Below, piece by piece: positions 10,297 through 18,616 of a stretch of 64,000 bases of DNA. The notes under the pieces are model-generated. The model was not told the DNA's origin. It saw only the letters and a list, made by a program, of their open reading frames with translations, and did not search any database. The position numbers were made by a program, and so were the translations under genes. Positions within the stretch are counted from its first letter, which is position 1. Each line of letters begins with the position of its first letter. The DNA lies in NCBI GenBank assembly GCA_018823745.1, contig JAHJHR010000012.1:434001-498000 (forward strand), written 5' to 3'. The DNA comes from Alphaproteobacteria bacterium. GTDB lineage: Bacteria > Pseudomonadota > Alphaproteobacteria > Oceanibaculales > Oceanibaculaceae.

Positions 10297-11136
10297 TTGG
10301 ACACGCATGACGAAGCCCGCGCCACCCTGGCCGCCCTGGCCGGGGCGGGTGACGGAGCGGTGGATATTGCCCCCGCTGCCCTCGCTCTGGCGGCCTTCGA
10401 CCGGCCGCGCGTCGGGCTAGAGCGCTATCGCCTGCATCTGGCCGAGCTGGCCGAGGCGGTCGGGGAGGCCGTCGCGGACCAGAAGGGCGCGGGAGACGTA
10501 CAGATACACGCCGCCCTGCTGGCGATGATCATGGCCGACCGCTTCGACTACCGGGGCGACGAGCTGACCTATGACGATCTGCAGAACGCCAATCTGATGC
10601 GCGTGATCGACCGGCGGCGCGGATTGCCGGTGGCGCTCGGCATTCTCTATATGCACGCCGCCCGCGCCCAGGGCTGGCAGGCGGTCGGTCTGAACTTCCC
10701 CGGCCATTTCCTGATCCGCATTGATACCGGCGCAGGTCGGGCCATTCTCGACCCGTTCGGCGGCGGGGCAATTGTCAGCCCGGCCGATCTGCGCCGCCTG
10801 CTGACCGCCGTTTCCGGCGCGGAGGCGAATTTGCTGCCCGAGCATTACGAGCCGGTGCCGGACCGGGCAATTCTGTTACGCCTGCAGAACAACATCGTGA
10901 TGCGCCGGCTGCGCCAGGGCGATCTGGAGGCGGCTGCGCGGGCGCTGGACAGCATGCTGATCTTCGCCCCCGACCGCCCGGCGCTGTGGCGCGAATCGGC
11001 GCTGGTGCAGGCAAGGCTGGAAAATCTGGGGGCGGCCATTGCGGCACTGGAGCATTTCGCCCGGCTGACACCCTCGGCCGGCGAGAAGCATGAGGCGCTG
11101 GCCCTGCTGCAAAGCTGGAAAGGCCGTCTCAACTAG
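10297..11136 (+). CDS. SirB1-family protein (transglutaminase-like core plus TPR-like tail)
   Basis: A 279-residue SirB1/YchA-type protein. The transglutaminase-like core is recognisable from MRVIDRRRGLPVALGILYMHAA and VGLNFPGHFLIRID; the usual catalytic Cys position is occupied by non-Cys residues, as is frequent in this family, so it is probably not a protease. The C terminus (about 195-279) forms TPR-like helices. Its molecular role is not established. It begins at a TTG; the only nearby ATG (10307) is out of frame. Confidence 0.8.
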   Translation: MDTHDEARATLAALAGAGDGAVDIAPAALALAAFDRPRVGLERYRLHLAELAEAVGEAVADQKGAGDVQIHAALLAMIMADRFDYRGDELTYDDLQNANLMRVIDRRRGLPVALGILYMHAARAQGWQAVGLNFPGHFLIRIDTGAGRAILDPFGGGAIVSPADLRRLLTAVSGAEANLLPEHYEPVPDRAILLRLQNNIVMRRLRQGDLEAAARALDSMLIFAPDRPALWRESALVQARLENLGAAIAALEHFARLTPSAGEKHEALALLQSWKGRLN

Positions 11137-11139
11137 CGT

Positions 11140-11168
11140 TTGGGCGACCGGGCGGGCGCCGCTATAGT
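11140..11168 (+). promoter_or_regulatory. sigma-70-type promoter of gshB
   Basis: TTGGGC (11140-11145), a 17-base spacer and TATAGT (11163-11168) lie just after the SirB1 gene. The expected start of transcription, near 11175, is about 30 bases before the gshB ATG at 11206, so gshB can be transcribed separately from the upstream genes. Confidence 0.6.
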
Positions 11169-11205
11169 GCGGCAAAACCATTCCTCTTTGGGAGTTATGC
11201 CGGTC

Positions 11206-12171
11206 ATGAGCCTCGCCGTCGCCATCCAGATGGACCCGATTGAGCCGATCAATATCGACGCCGACAGCACCTTCGTGATGGCGCTGGAAGCCCAGCGCCG
11301 GGGTCACGCGCTGTTCCACTACACGCCGCAGAACCTGTCGCTGAAGGGCAACCGCGCCATCGCCCGCGCCCGGCCGCTGACCGTGCGGCGCGAGAAGGGC
11401 AACCATGCCAGCCTGGGCGCGGTGGAGAGCATCGACCTCGCTACCATGGATGTCGTGCTGCTGCGCCAGGACCCGCCCTTTGACATGAGCTACATCACCA
11501 CCACGCATATCCTGGAGCATGTGCATCCGCGCACGCTGGTGGTGAATGACCCGATCGAGGTGCGCAACGCACCGGAAAAGCTGTTCGTCACGCATTTCCC
11601 GGAGCTGATGCCGCCGACGCTGATTACCACGGACCGCGTGGAAATCCTCGCCTTCCGGGCCGAGCACAAGGACATCATCGTGAAGCCGCTGTTCGGCAAT
11701 GGCGGCTCCGGCGTGTTCCACATCAAGCCGGATGACGAGAATCTCTCGGCCCTGCTGGAAACCTTCACCCAGCTCTACCGCGAGCCGATCATCGTGCAGC
11801 GCTATTTGCCGGAAATCCGCCAGGGCGACAAGCGCATTATCCTGATCGACGGTAAGGCGGCGGGCGCCATCAACCGCATCCCGGCCGATGGCGAGGCGCG
11901 CGCCAACATGCATGCCGGCGGCAAGGCCATCGCCAGCCAGCTGACCAGCCGCGAGCAGGATATCTGCGACGCCATCGGCCCGGCCCTGCGCGAGCGCGGG
12001 CTGCTCTTCGTCGGCATCGACGTGATCGGCACTTATCTGACCGAAATCAACGTCACCTCACCGACCGGCCTTCAGGAAATCAACCGCTTCGACGGTGTCA
12101 GCCTGGAAGCCCAGATCTGGGACGCCATCGAGGGCAAGCTGACCAGCCGTACCGGCGTGGCATCGGCGTAG
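11206..12171 (+). CDS. gshB: glutathione synthetase
   Basis: A 321-residue ATP-grasp ligase that joins gamma-glutamylcysteine and glycine. It has the typical N-terminal [17 protein letters not shown], the [11 protein letters not shown] substrate loop, the ATP-grasp core ([15 protein letters not shown]) and [13 protein letters not shown]. The ATG at 11206 is 11 bases from GGGAG; the ATG at 11197 is only 2 bases away and less likely. It has its own promoter and is followed by a palindromic repeat pair. Confidence 0.97.
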   Translation: MSLAVAIQMDPIEPINIDADSTFVMALEAQRRGHALFHYTPQNLSLKGNRAIARARPLTVRREKGNHASLGAVESIDLATMDVVLLRQDPPFDMSYITTTHILEHVHPRTLVVNDPIEVRNAPEKLFVTHFPELMPPTLITTDRVEILAFRAEHKDIIVKPLFGNGGSGVFHIKPDDENLSALLETFTQLYREPIIVQRYLPEIRQGDKRIILIDGKAAGAINRIPADGEARANMHAGGKAIASQLTSREQDICDAIGPALRERGLLFVGIDVIGTYLTEINVTSPTGLQEINRFDGVSLEAQIWDAIEGKLTSRTGVASA

Positions 12172-12183
12172 GCGTTTTCTCCT

Positions 12184-12275
12184 TCGTCATGGTCGGGCTT
12201 GATCCGACCATCCATTGACCGAGCGAATTGCACGGGCAGATGGACCCTCGGGTCAAGCCCGAGGGTGACGAGGGA
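12184..12275. repeat. pair of REP-like palindromic repeats in inverted arrangement
   Basis: Two imperfect inverted copies of a GTCAT..GGGCTTGA..CC-type element lie between gshB and the orphan gene. Copy one (about 12184-12214) pairs GGTCGG with CCGACC around GGCTTGAT. Copy two (about 12241-12271) has a perfect 8-base stem, CCCTCGGG (12245-12252) with CCCGAGGG (12258-12265), and a 5-base loop. The common core GGGCTTGA/TCAAGCCC runs in opposite directions. Similar palindromes are scattered between genes in many alphaproteobacteria. This pair could also end gshB transcription. Confidence 0.7.
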
Positions 12276-12281
12276 GAGTGT

Positions 12282-12626
12282 TTATTGCGCTTTCGGAGCG
12301 TCATTAATGTAGCCCGCATTATCGGGCTTTGCCTGTTTCCGAAGCGCGAAGATGAATTTCTTTGATCTTACGCGGGACTGTTCAGCATCCCACCTTTTCA
12401 CTTTTTCTTCTTTGATAGCATCTAGCTGCAAATCCAAATTCTGAATTATTCGCTGCCTTTTTATGTCGTTGCGTCTCCTGTCCTCACTAACGCTTTTTTT
12501 CTCGCATTCAATGCGATCAGGCCGATTCAGGAGATAGGCATCTGAACATTTTGAAATGGCATCTAGCAGACCCACATGAAATGCCATTTCGTTTTCGTCC
12601 CAGTTAGCTAGTTTTGAATCGCACAT
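12282..12626 (-). CDS. orphan hypothetical protein in an AT-rich patch
   Basis: A 114-residue hydrophilic, charged protein (many Lys, Arg, Asp, Glu) with no motif I recognise. Residues 45-95 look helical and could form a coiled coil (EDRRRNDIKRQRIIQNLDLQ). It starts at an ATG preceded by an AGAGA ribosome site and a strong promoter. Its A/T-ending codons are unlike any other gene in the window, and the flanking bases are AT-rich, which suggests recent acquisition or a remnant. Function unknown. Confidence 0.6.
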   Translation of the reverse strand: MCDSKLANWDENEMAFHVGLLDAISKCSDAYLLNRPDRIECEKKSVSEDRRRNDIKRQRIIQNLDLQLDAIKEEKVKRWDAEQSRVRSKKFIFALRKQAKPDNAGYINDAPKAQ

Positions 12627-12661
12627 GATTTTGTCTCTTTCGTAATTTTATAACTTATTGA

Positions 12662-12690
12662 TATTAAATGGTTTTAATCTTTTTTGTCAA
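12662..12690 (-). promoter_or_regulatory. promoter of the orphan gene
   Basis: On the minus strand TTGACA (12690-12685), a 17-base spacer and TTAATA (12667-12662) form a near-consensus sigma-70 promoter. The start would fall near 12655, leaving a leader of about 30 bases. It supports the orphan reading frame as a real gene. Confidence 0.7.
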
Positions 12691-12792
12691 GCGCTCTCTA
12701 ATATTGAGGAGCGGCGAATGTGCAACTTCGTAAATTCCGCTAGCCCGAAACCCTGCCGCCCCATACCATCATAGGTAGCAGCGGGAGGGCGG

Positions 12793-14316
12793 ATGGTCGC
12801 GCGGGTCAATACGGTCGCGTTTCAGGGCATCGAGGTGTCGACGGTCGATGTCCAGGTGCAGATCGCGTCCGGCCTGCCCAGCTTCACCCTGGTCGGCCTG
12901 CCCGACAAGGCGGTCGGAGAAAGCCGGGAGCGGGTGCGCGCAGCCCTCGGCGCCATGGGCCTGGCCCTGCCGCCAAAGCGCATCACCGTCAATCTGGCCC
13001 CGGCCGATCTGCTGAAGGAAGGCAGCCATTTCGACCTGCCCATCGCGGTCGGGCTGCTGGTCGCCATGGGCGTGCTGCCGGGCGAGGAGATATCCGGCTT
13101 CACCGTGCTGGGGGAACTGGCGCTGGACGGCTCGCTGGCCGCCGTCGCCGGGGTGCTGCCCGCCGCCATCGGCGCGGCGGCCGAGGAGCGCGGCATCATC
13201 TGCCCGGCCGCCTGTGGCGGGGAGGCCGCCTGGGCCGGCGGCATCGAGGTGCTGGCCGCACCCTCGCTTCTGGCGCTGATCAACCATTTCAAGGGCACCC
13301 AGGTGCTGACCCCGCCCGAGCCGAAACTGGCCGAGGCAGAGGATCGCTATCCCGATCTGCGCGACATCAAGGGCCAGGAAACCGCCAAGCGGGCGCTGGA
13401 GGTGGCAGCGGCCGGGGGTCATAATCTCCTGATGATCGGCCCGCCCGGCTCCGGCAAGTCGATGCTGGCGCAGCGCCTGCCTGGATTGCTGCCGCCGCTC
13501 GACCCGACAGAGGCGCTGGAGGTCAGCATGATCCATTCGGTCGCTGGCCATCTGGAAGGCGGGCGGATGCGACGGCAGCGGCCCTTCCGCGACCCGCATC
13601 ACTCCGCCTCGCTGCCCTCGCTGGTTGGCGGCGGGGTCCGGGCGAAGCCGGGGGAGATCAGTCTGGCGCATAACGGCGTGCTTTTTCTGGATGAGCTCCC
13701 CGAATTCGCGCGCGGCACTTTGGAAGCCCTGAGACAGCCGCTCGAATCCGGCCGTGCCGTGGTGTCACGCGCCAATGCGCATGTGACCTATCCGGCGCGG
13801 GTGCAGCTGGTGGCGGCGATGAATCCCTGCCGCTGCGGCCATCTCGACGATCCCTCGCTGACCTGTGGGCGGGCGCCGCGCTGTGCGCTGGATTACCAGT
13901 CGAAGATTTCCGGGCCTTTGTTCGACCGCATCGATCTGCATGTCGATGTCCCGGCGGTCAGCCCGTCCGATCTGGCGCTGCCCAGCCCGCGCGAGGGCAG
14001 TGCGGAGGCCGCTTCCCGCATCGCCGCCGCCCGGCTGGTGCAGGCCGAGCGCTATCGCCCGCATAACAGCGGACCGGCCCCGATCCGCCTCAACGCCCAG
14101 GCTGACGGCACTTTGCTGGAAGCGGTCGCCACGCCGGATGCGCCGGGCCACGCGCTGCTCACCCAGGCGGCCGAGCGCATGAAGCTGTCGGCGCGGGGCT
14201 ATCACCGCGTGCTGCGCGTCGCCCGCACCCTGGCCGATCTCGACGGCAGCGCCCAGATCGGCCGCCTGCACATCGCCGAGGCGCTGAGCTACCGTCGGGT
14301 GGCGCCAGGGCGGTAA
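12793..14316 (+). CDS. comM: YifB/ComM-family Mg-chelatase-like AAA+ ATPase
   Basis: A 507-residue protein: an N-terminal Lon-protease-like domain (about 1-170), a Mg-chelatase ChlI-type AAA+ core with Walker A GPPGSGKSM and Walker B LFLDELPEF, and a C-terminal chelatase-associated helical domain. ComM is a hexameric helicase that promotes branch migration in natural transformation; in species not known to be competent the role is open. CRCG and the Cys-rich CGRAPRC segment are family features. The ATG follows GGGAGGGCGG. Confidence 0.93.
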   Translation: MVARVNTVAFQGIEVSTVDVQVQIASGLPSFTLVGLPDKAVGESRERVRAALGAMGLALPPKRITVNLAPADLLKEGSHFDLPIAVGLLVAMGVLPGEEISGFTVLGELALDGSLAAVAGVLPAAIGAAAEERGIICPAACGGEAAWAGGIEVLAAPSLLALINHFKGTQVLTPPEPKLAEAEDRYPDLRDIKGQETAKRALEVAAAGGHNLLMIGPPGSGKSMLAQRLPGLLPPLDPTEALEVSMIHSVAGHLEGGRMRRQRPFRDPHHSASLPSLVGGGVRAKPGEISLAHNGVLFLDELPEFARGTLEALRQPLESGRAVVSRANAHVTYPARVQLVAAMNPCRCGHLDDPSLTCGRAPRCALDYQSKISGPLFDRIDLHVDVPAVSPSDLALPSPREGSAEAASRIAAARLVQAERYRPHNSGPAPIRLNAQADGTLLEAVATPDAPGHALLTQAAERMKLSARGYHRVLRVARTLADLDGSAQIGRLHIAEALSYRRVAPGR

Positions 14317-14337
14317 ACCTGAGACGGCAGCCGCCCC

Positions 14338-15525
14338 TCACACCACGTTCAGTTCCAGGATCGGCTCGTTGCGGGCGAAGCGTTCATAGCCGAAGCGGGT
14401 CAAATCGATGCTGGTGAAGCGGCCCTGGCAGAGCAGTTCGGCAACGGCGCGGCCGACCGCCGGGCTCTGTTGCAGTCCATGGCCAGAGAAGCCATTGGCG
14501 AAGACCAGATTGATGATTTCCGGATGGCGGCCGACAATGCCGTTCTGATCGACCGTATTGTAATCATAATGCCCGGCCCAGGCGCCGGTCAGCTTGATCG
14601 CCTCGAAGGCGGGGACGCGCTCGGCCAGAGCCGGCCAGACGACCTCCTCGAACAAGCCGTATTCGACATCGAGATCGTCCGAATCCGGGTCCTGGTCCTC
14701 GGGCGGGGAGACGCCACCGATGAAGCCCTTGCCCTCGGGCCGGAAATAGACCCCGGACGGATCGATGGTCAGCGGTGCCAGCGGCGTGATCGGCGTGCGG
14801 CAGTCGAAGACATAGACAAAGCGCTTCTTCGGCACGACCGGCAGGGCGATACCGGCCAGTGCGGCCACCCGGCCAGCCTGCGCACCGGCTGCATTGACCA
14901 TCGTTCCGCAGGCGAGACGACCGCCCTCCCGCAAAATGACGGCCTCAATCCGGTTGGCGGCGCGCTCGATGGCGACAATCTCGTCCTTCACATAGGCCAC
15001 ACCCAGCGCGCGGGCCTTGCGCTTGAAGGCCTGCAGCAGGGTGAAGGGGTCGAACCAGCCTTCATTGCGCAGGCCGAGGCAACCCAGCGCGATGCCGTCA
15101 ATGTTCAGCCAGGGAAACCGGGCCTGCAGCTGCTCAGGCAACAGCAGGGCCGTCTCCACGCCCTGTTCCGCCTGGGTGGCGTGGTTGCGCTGCAGGATCG
15201 GCGCGCCGGCCGGGCTGGCAAGGAACAGATAGCCGCCCTCGACGAAATGGATGTCCGGGCGGTCGCCCTCGACCTCCAGCAGATCAGGCACCTGTTTCAG
15301 GAAACCGGCACCGAACTGGCCGATGGCGATATTCTCCGGCGTCGAGAATTGCTGGCGGATGCCGCCGGCGGAGAGCGGCGTCGAGGCCCGGGCATAGGTC
15401 GGGTCGCGCTCCACCACCGTGATGCTGCCGGCGGTGCCAGTACTGGCCAGAAAATAAGCGATGGCGCTGCCGATCACGCCGCCGCCAACAATGACAATAT
15501 CCGTACTGAAAGGGCTGGGAGTCAC
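14338..15525 (-). CDS. FAD-dependent oxidoreductase (DAO family)
   Basis: A 395-residue flavoprotein of the D-amino-acid/sarcosine oxidase family. The Rossmann FAD loop is at the N terminus, VIVGGGVIGSAIAYFLA, and the C-terminal FAD-binding NGFSGHGLQQSPAVGRAVAELL is also typical. It oxidises an amine such as an N-methylated amino acid; the substrate cannot be told. The start is a GTG. It converges on comM and is divergent from glnD. Confidence 0.88.
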   Translation of the reverse strand: MTPSPFSTDIVIVGGGVIGSAIAYFLASTGTAGSITVVERDPTYARASTPLSAGGIRQQFSTPENIAIGQFGAGFLKQVPDLLEVEGDRPDIHFVEGGYLFLASPAGAPILQRNHATQAEQGVETALLLPEQLQARFPWLNIDGIALGCLGLRNEGWFDPFTLLQAFKRKARALGVAYVKDEIVAIERAANRIEAVILREGGRLACGTMVNAAGAQAGRVAALAGIALPVVPKKRFVYVFDCRTPITPLAPLTIDPSGVYFRPEGKGFIGGVSPPEDQDPDSDDLDVEYGLFEEVVWPALAERVPAFEAIKLTGAWAGHYDYNTVDQNGIVGRHPEIINLVFANGFSGHGLQQSPAVGRAVAELLCQGRFTSIDLTRFGYERFARNEPILELNVV

Positions 15526-15648
15526 GCGCGAACCTGCCGATGCAAAGGGGCCAAACAGATCGGCCGTGGAGTACGGCCCTTAAATCGCTTACGGTATCGC
15601 CTACCTTATAGCCACAGCGACAGCCGCAGAGAAAGGGCGAAGCGCCGC

Positions 15649-18573
15649 ATGCTATCCACCATTCTCGCCAAGGCCGTTCCCGGCAGGGCCGAACCGGAAA
15701 CCATCCCCACCCCGCCGCGCCGGCGCGGCGCAGGCATGGCCCTGGCCGACAGGGCCGGGCTGATCGATGGCGCCCGGCTGGCCGCCGACATCGCCGCCCT
15801 GGCGGCCCGCCAGGATCTGAAGCCGACCGAGCTGCGCAATGGCGTGCTGGCCCGGCTGCGCGATGCGCTGGCCAGCGGCCGCGACGCGGTCGAGCGGCGC
15901 TTCATGGCCCAGAAAGCAGGCGAGCGCATCGGCGAAAGAACCGTGCGCAGCCAAGCCTATGTGATGGACGAGCTGATCCGGATTCTGTCCAATTTCACCA
16001 CCGGGACCGTCTTTCCGGCCGCCAACCCGACCAGCGGCGAGCAGATCGCCATCGTTGCCGTCGGCGGCTATGGCCGGGGCGAGCTGGCGCCGTTTTCCGA
16101 TGTCGATCTGCTGTTCCTGCTGCCCTACAAGCAGACCCCGCGCGGCGAGCAGGTGGTCGAATACATCCTCTACATGCTGTGGGATCTGGGGCTGAAGGTC
16201 GGGCATTCCACACGGTCCATCGATGAATGCCTGCGCCAGGCGCGTGGCGATGTGACGATCCGCACGGCGCTGCTGGAATCCCGCATCCTGTGGGGCAGCG
16301 AGGCGCTGTACGATTCCCTCGAACAGCGCTTCCAGGATGAGGTGGTGCAGGGCACCGCGCTGGAATTCGTCGAGGCGAAGCTGGCAGAACGCGCCGCGCG
16401 GCACGAAAAGGTCGGCGGCTCGCGTTATGTGCTGGAGCCGAACATCAAGGAAGGCAAGGGCGGGTTGCGCGATCTGCACACGCTGTTCTGGATCGGCAAA
16501 TACGTCTATGGCGCGGAAGGCATCGACCAGCTGGTGCGCGACAGCATGATGACGGCGACGGAAAAGCGGGCCTTCGTGAAGGCCCAGGACTTCCTGTGGA
16601 CGCTGCGCTGCCATTTGCATTACCTGACCAACCGGGCCGAGGAGCGCATCACCTTCGACGTGCAGACCGAGATGGCGCGCCGCCTGGGCTATACCGACCA
16701 TGCCGGCGCCATCGCGGTCGAGCGCTTCATGAAGCATTACTTCGTGGTCGCCAAGGATGTCGGGAATCTGACGCGCATCGTCTGTGCGGCGATTGAGGCG
16801 AAGATCCAGCGCCGGCCCCGGCTGCGCCTGCCCGCGATGCCGTTCCGCAAGCGTAATTATGATGGATTCATCCTGGATGGCGAGCGGCTGTCGGTCCCGC
16901 GCCCGGATATCTTCGCCACCGATCCGGTGAATTTCATCCGGCTGTTCCACACCGCCCATATGCATGATCTGGACGTGCATCCGGATGCGCTGCTGCTGAT
17001 CACGCAGAATCTGAAGCGCATCGATGCCGGGCTGCGCGCCGATCCGGAGGCGAACCGGCTGTTCATCGACATCCTGTCCTCGCCCAAGGGGCCGGAACGC
17101 ATCCTGCGGCTGCTGAATGAGGCTGGTGTGCTGGGCCGCTTCATCCCGGATTTCGGCCGGGTCGTCGCCCAGATGCAGTTCGACATGTATCATGTCTATA
17201 CGACGGATGAGCACACCATCCGGGCGATGGGCATCCTGCACCAGATCGAATCCGGGCAGCTGGCCGAGATCGCCCCGGTTGCCAGCGAGGTGGTGCACAA
17301 GGTGCTGTCGCGCCGGGCGCTGTTCGTCGGGCTTTTCCTGCACGACATCGCCAAGGGACGCGGCGGCAATCACTCGACGCTGGGTGAGAAGGTGGCGCAT
17401 CGCCTGGGGCCACGCTTCGGCCTGTCGGACGAAGAGACCGAGACCGTCGCCTGGCTGGTGCGCAACCATCTCTGGTTCACCGCCTTCGCCTTCAAGCGCG
17501 ATATCGGCGATCCGAAGACGATCCAGGATTTCTGCGAGATCATCAAATCGCCGGAACGGCTGCGCCTGCTGCTGGTGCTGACCGTGGCCGATATACGGGC
17601 GACCAACCCGGCAATCTGGAACAACTGGAAGGCAGCGCTGCTGCGCGACCTGTATTACCGCGCAGAGGAAGTGCTGTCCGGCGCGGTGTCGGAGGCCGCT
17701 TTGGCCAGCGGCAAGCAGAACAACGCCCGCGCCGAGGCGGCCAAGAGCGCGTTGCGCGCCGCGCTGGGCGAATGGAGCCCGCCGGCCATCGATGCGCATC
17801 TGGCGCTGGGGCCGGTCGGCTACTGGCTGGGCTTCGATACCGACAGCCATGCCCGGCATGCCCGTCTGATGCGTGAGGCGGCGCTGATGGAAGCGCCGCT
17901 GCTCATCGACACACGCATCGACGGGCAGCGCGGCGTGACCGAGGTGACGATCTGCACGCCTGACCATCCGGGCCTGTTCAGCCGGCTGGCCGGGGCCATG
18001 GCGGTCGGCGGCGCCAGCGTCGTCGATGCGCGGATTTTCACCATGGCCAATGGCATGGCGCTGGACGTGTTCTGGGTGCAGGACGCGGCCGATGGTCCCT
18101 TCGACCAGCCGACCAAGCTGGCCAAGCTGTCGGCGGCGATCCACAAGGCGCTGTCCGGCGAATTGCGCCCGAAGCAGGAATTGCTGAACCGCGCCGGCGG
18201 CGTGCCCAGCCGGACCCGCGTCTTCAAGGTGCCGCCCCGCGTGCTGATCGACAACAAGGCCAGCGCCACCCATACGGTGATCGAGCTGAACGGCCGTGAC
18301 CGGCCGGGGCTGCTCTATGACATCACCCGGGCGCTGACCCAGCTGTCGCTGCAGATTTTCAGCGCGAAGATTTCCACCTATGGCGAGACCGCCATCGACG
18401 TCTTCTATGTGAAGGATGTGTTCGGGCTGAAGATCGAACATGCCCAGAAACTGGCCGGCATACGCGAGGGGCTGCTGGCGGCACTGGCCGATCCGGGGGC
18501 AAATGCAGGGCAGCCCAGCGCCGAGCGCCGCCGCAAGACGGCCAGCGCACCGGCTGGCCGTGCCGCTGAATAA
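15649..18573 (+). CDS. glnD: bifunctional PII uridylyltransferase/uridylyl-removing enzyme
   Basis: A 974-residue GlnD, the glutamine sensor that uridylylates PII under nitrogen limitation and removes UMP when glutamine is high. The nucleotidyltransferase motif is GGYGRGELAPFSDVD (residues 139-153). An HD hydrolase motif, FLHDIAKGRGGNHS, is near residue 565, and two ACT domains follow (about 765-840 and 875-945). The ATG at 15649 gives the family length. The same frame stays open for 1.2 kb upstream, but that stretch is antisense to the FAD oxidoreductase. murJ follows in the same direction. Confidence 0.97.
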   Translation: MLSTILAKAVPGRAEPETIPTPPRRRGAGMALADRAGLIDGARLAADIAALAARQDLKPTELRNGVLARLRDALASGRDAVERRFMAQKAGERIGERTVRSQAYVMDELIRILSNFTTGTVFPAANPTSGEQIAIVAVGGYGRGELAPFSDVDLLFLLPYKQTPRGEQVVEYILYMLWDLGLKVGHSTRSIDECLRQARGDVTIRTALLESRILWGSEALYDSLEQRFQDEVVQGTALEFVEAKLAERAARHEKVGGSRYVLEPNIKEGKGGLRDLHTLFWIGKYVYGAEGIDQLVRDSMMTATEKRAFVKAQDFLWTLRCHLHYLTNRAEERITFDVQTEMARRLGYTDHAGAIAVERFMKHYFVVAKDVGNLTRIVCAAIEAKIQRRPRLRLPAMPFRKRNYDGFILDGERLSVPRPDIFATDPVNFIRLFHTAHMHDLDVHPDALLLITQNLKRIDAGLRADPEANRLFIDILSSPKGPERILRLLNEAGVLGRFIPDFGRVVAQMQFDMYHVYTTDEHTIRAMGILHQIESGQLAEIAPVASEVVHKVLSRRALFVGLFLHDIAKGRGGNHSTLGEKVAHRLGPRFGLSDEETETVAWLVRNHLWFTAFAFKRDIGDPKTIQDFCEIIKSPERLRLLLVLTVADIRATNPAIWNNWKAALLRDLYYRAEEVLSGAVSEAALASGKQNNARAEAAKSALRAALGEWSPPAIDAHLALGPVGYWLGFDTDSHARHARLMREAALMEAPLLIDTRIDGQRGVTEVTICTPDHPGLFSRLAGAMAVGGASVVDARIFTMANGMALDVFWVQDAADGPFDQPTKLAKLSAAIHKALSGELRPKQELLNRAGGVPSRTRVFKVPPRVLIDNKASATHTVIELNGRDRPGLLYDITRALTQLSLQIFSAKISTYGETAIDVFYVKDVFGLKIEHAQKLAGIREGLLAALADPGANAGQPSAERRRKTASAPAGRAAE

Positions 18574-18616
18574 ATAAGATCGCCCTGCCCCGGCAATTCG
18601 GCTAGAGATCGCAGCC

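Noticed and set aside
14470-15648. In-frame 1.2 kb extension upstream of glnD
   Set aside because: It is antisense to the FAD oxidoreductase, unlike GlnD in composition, and the ATG at 15649 gives the normal GlnD length.
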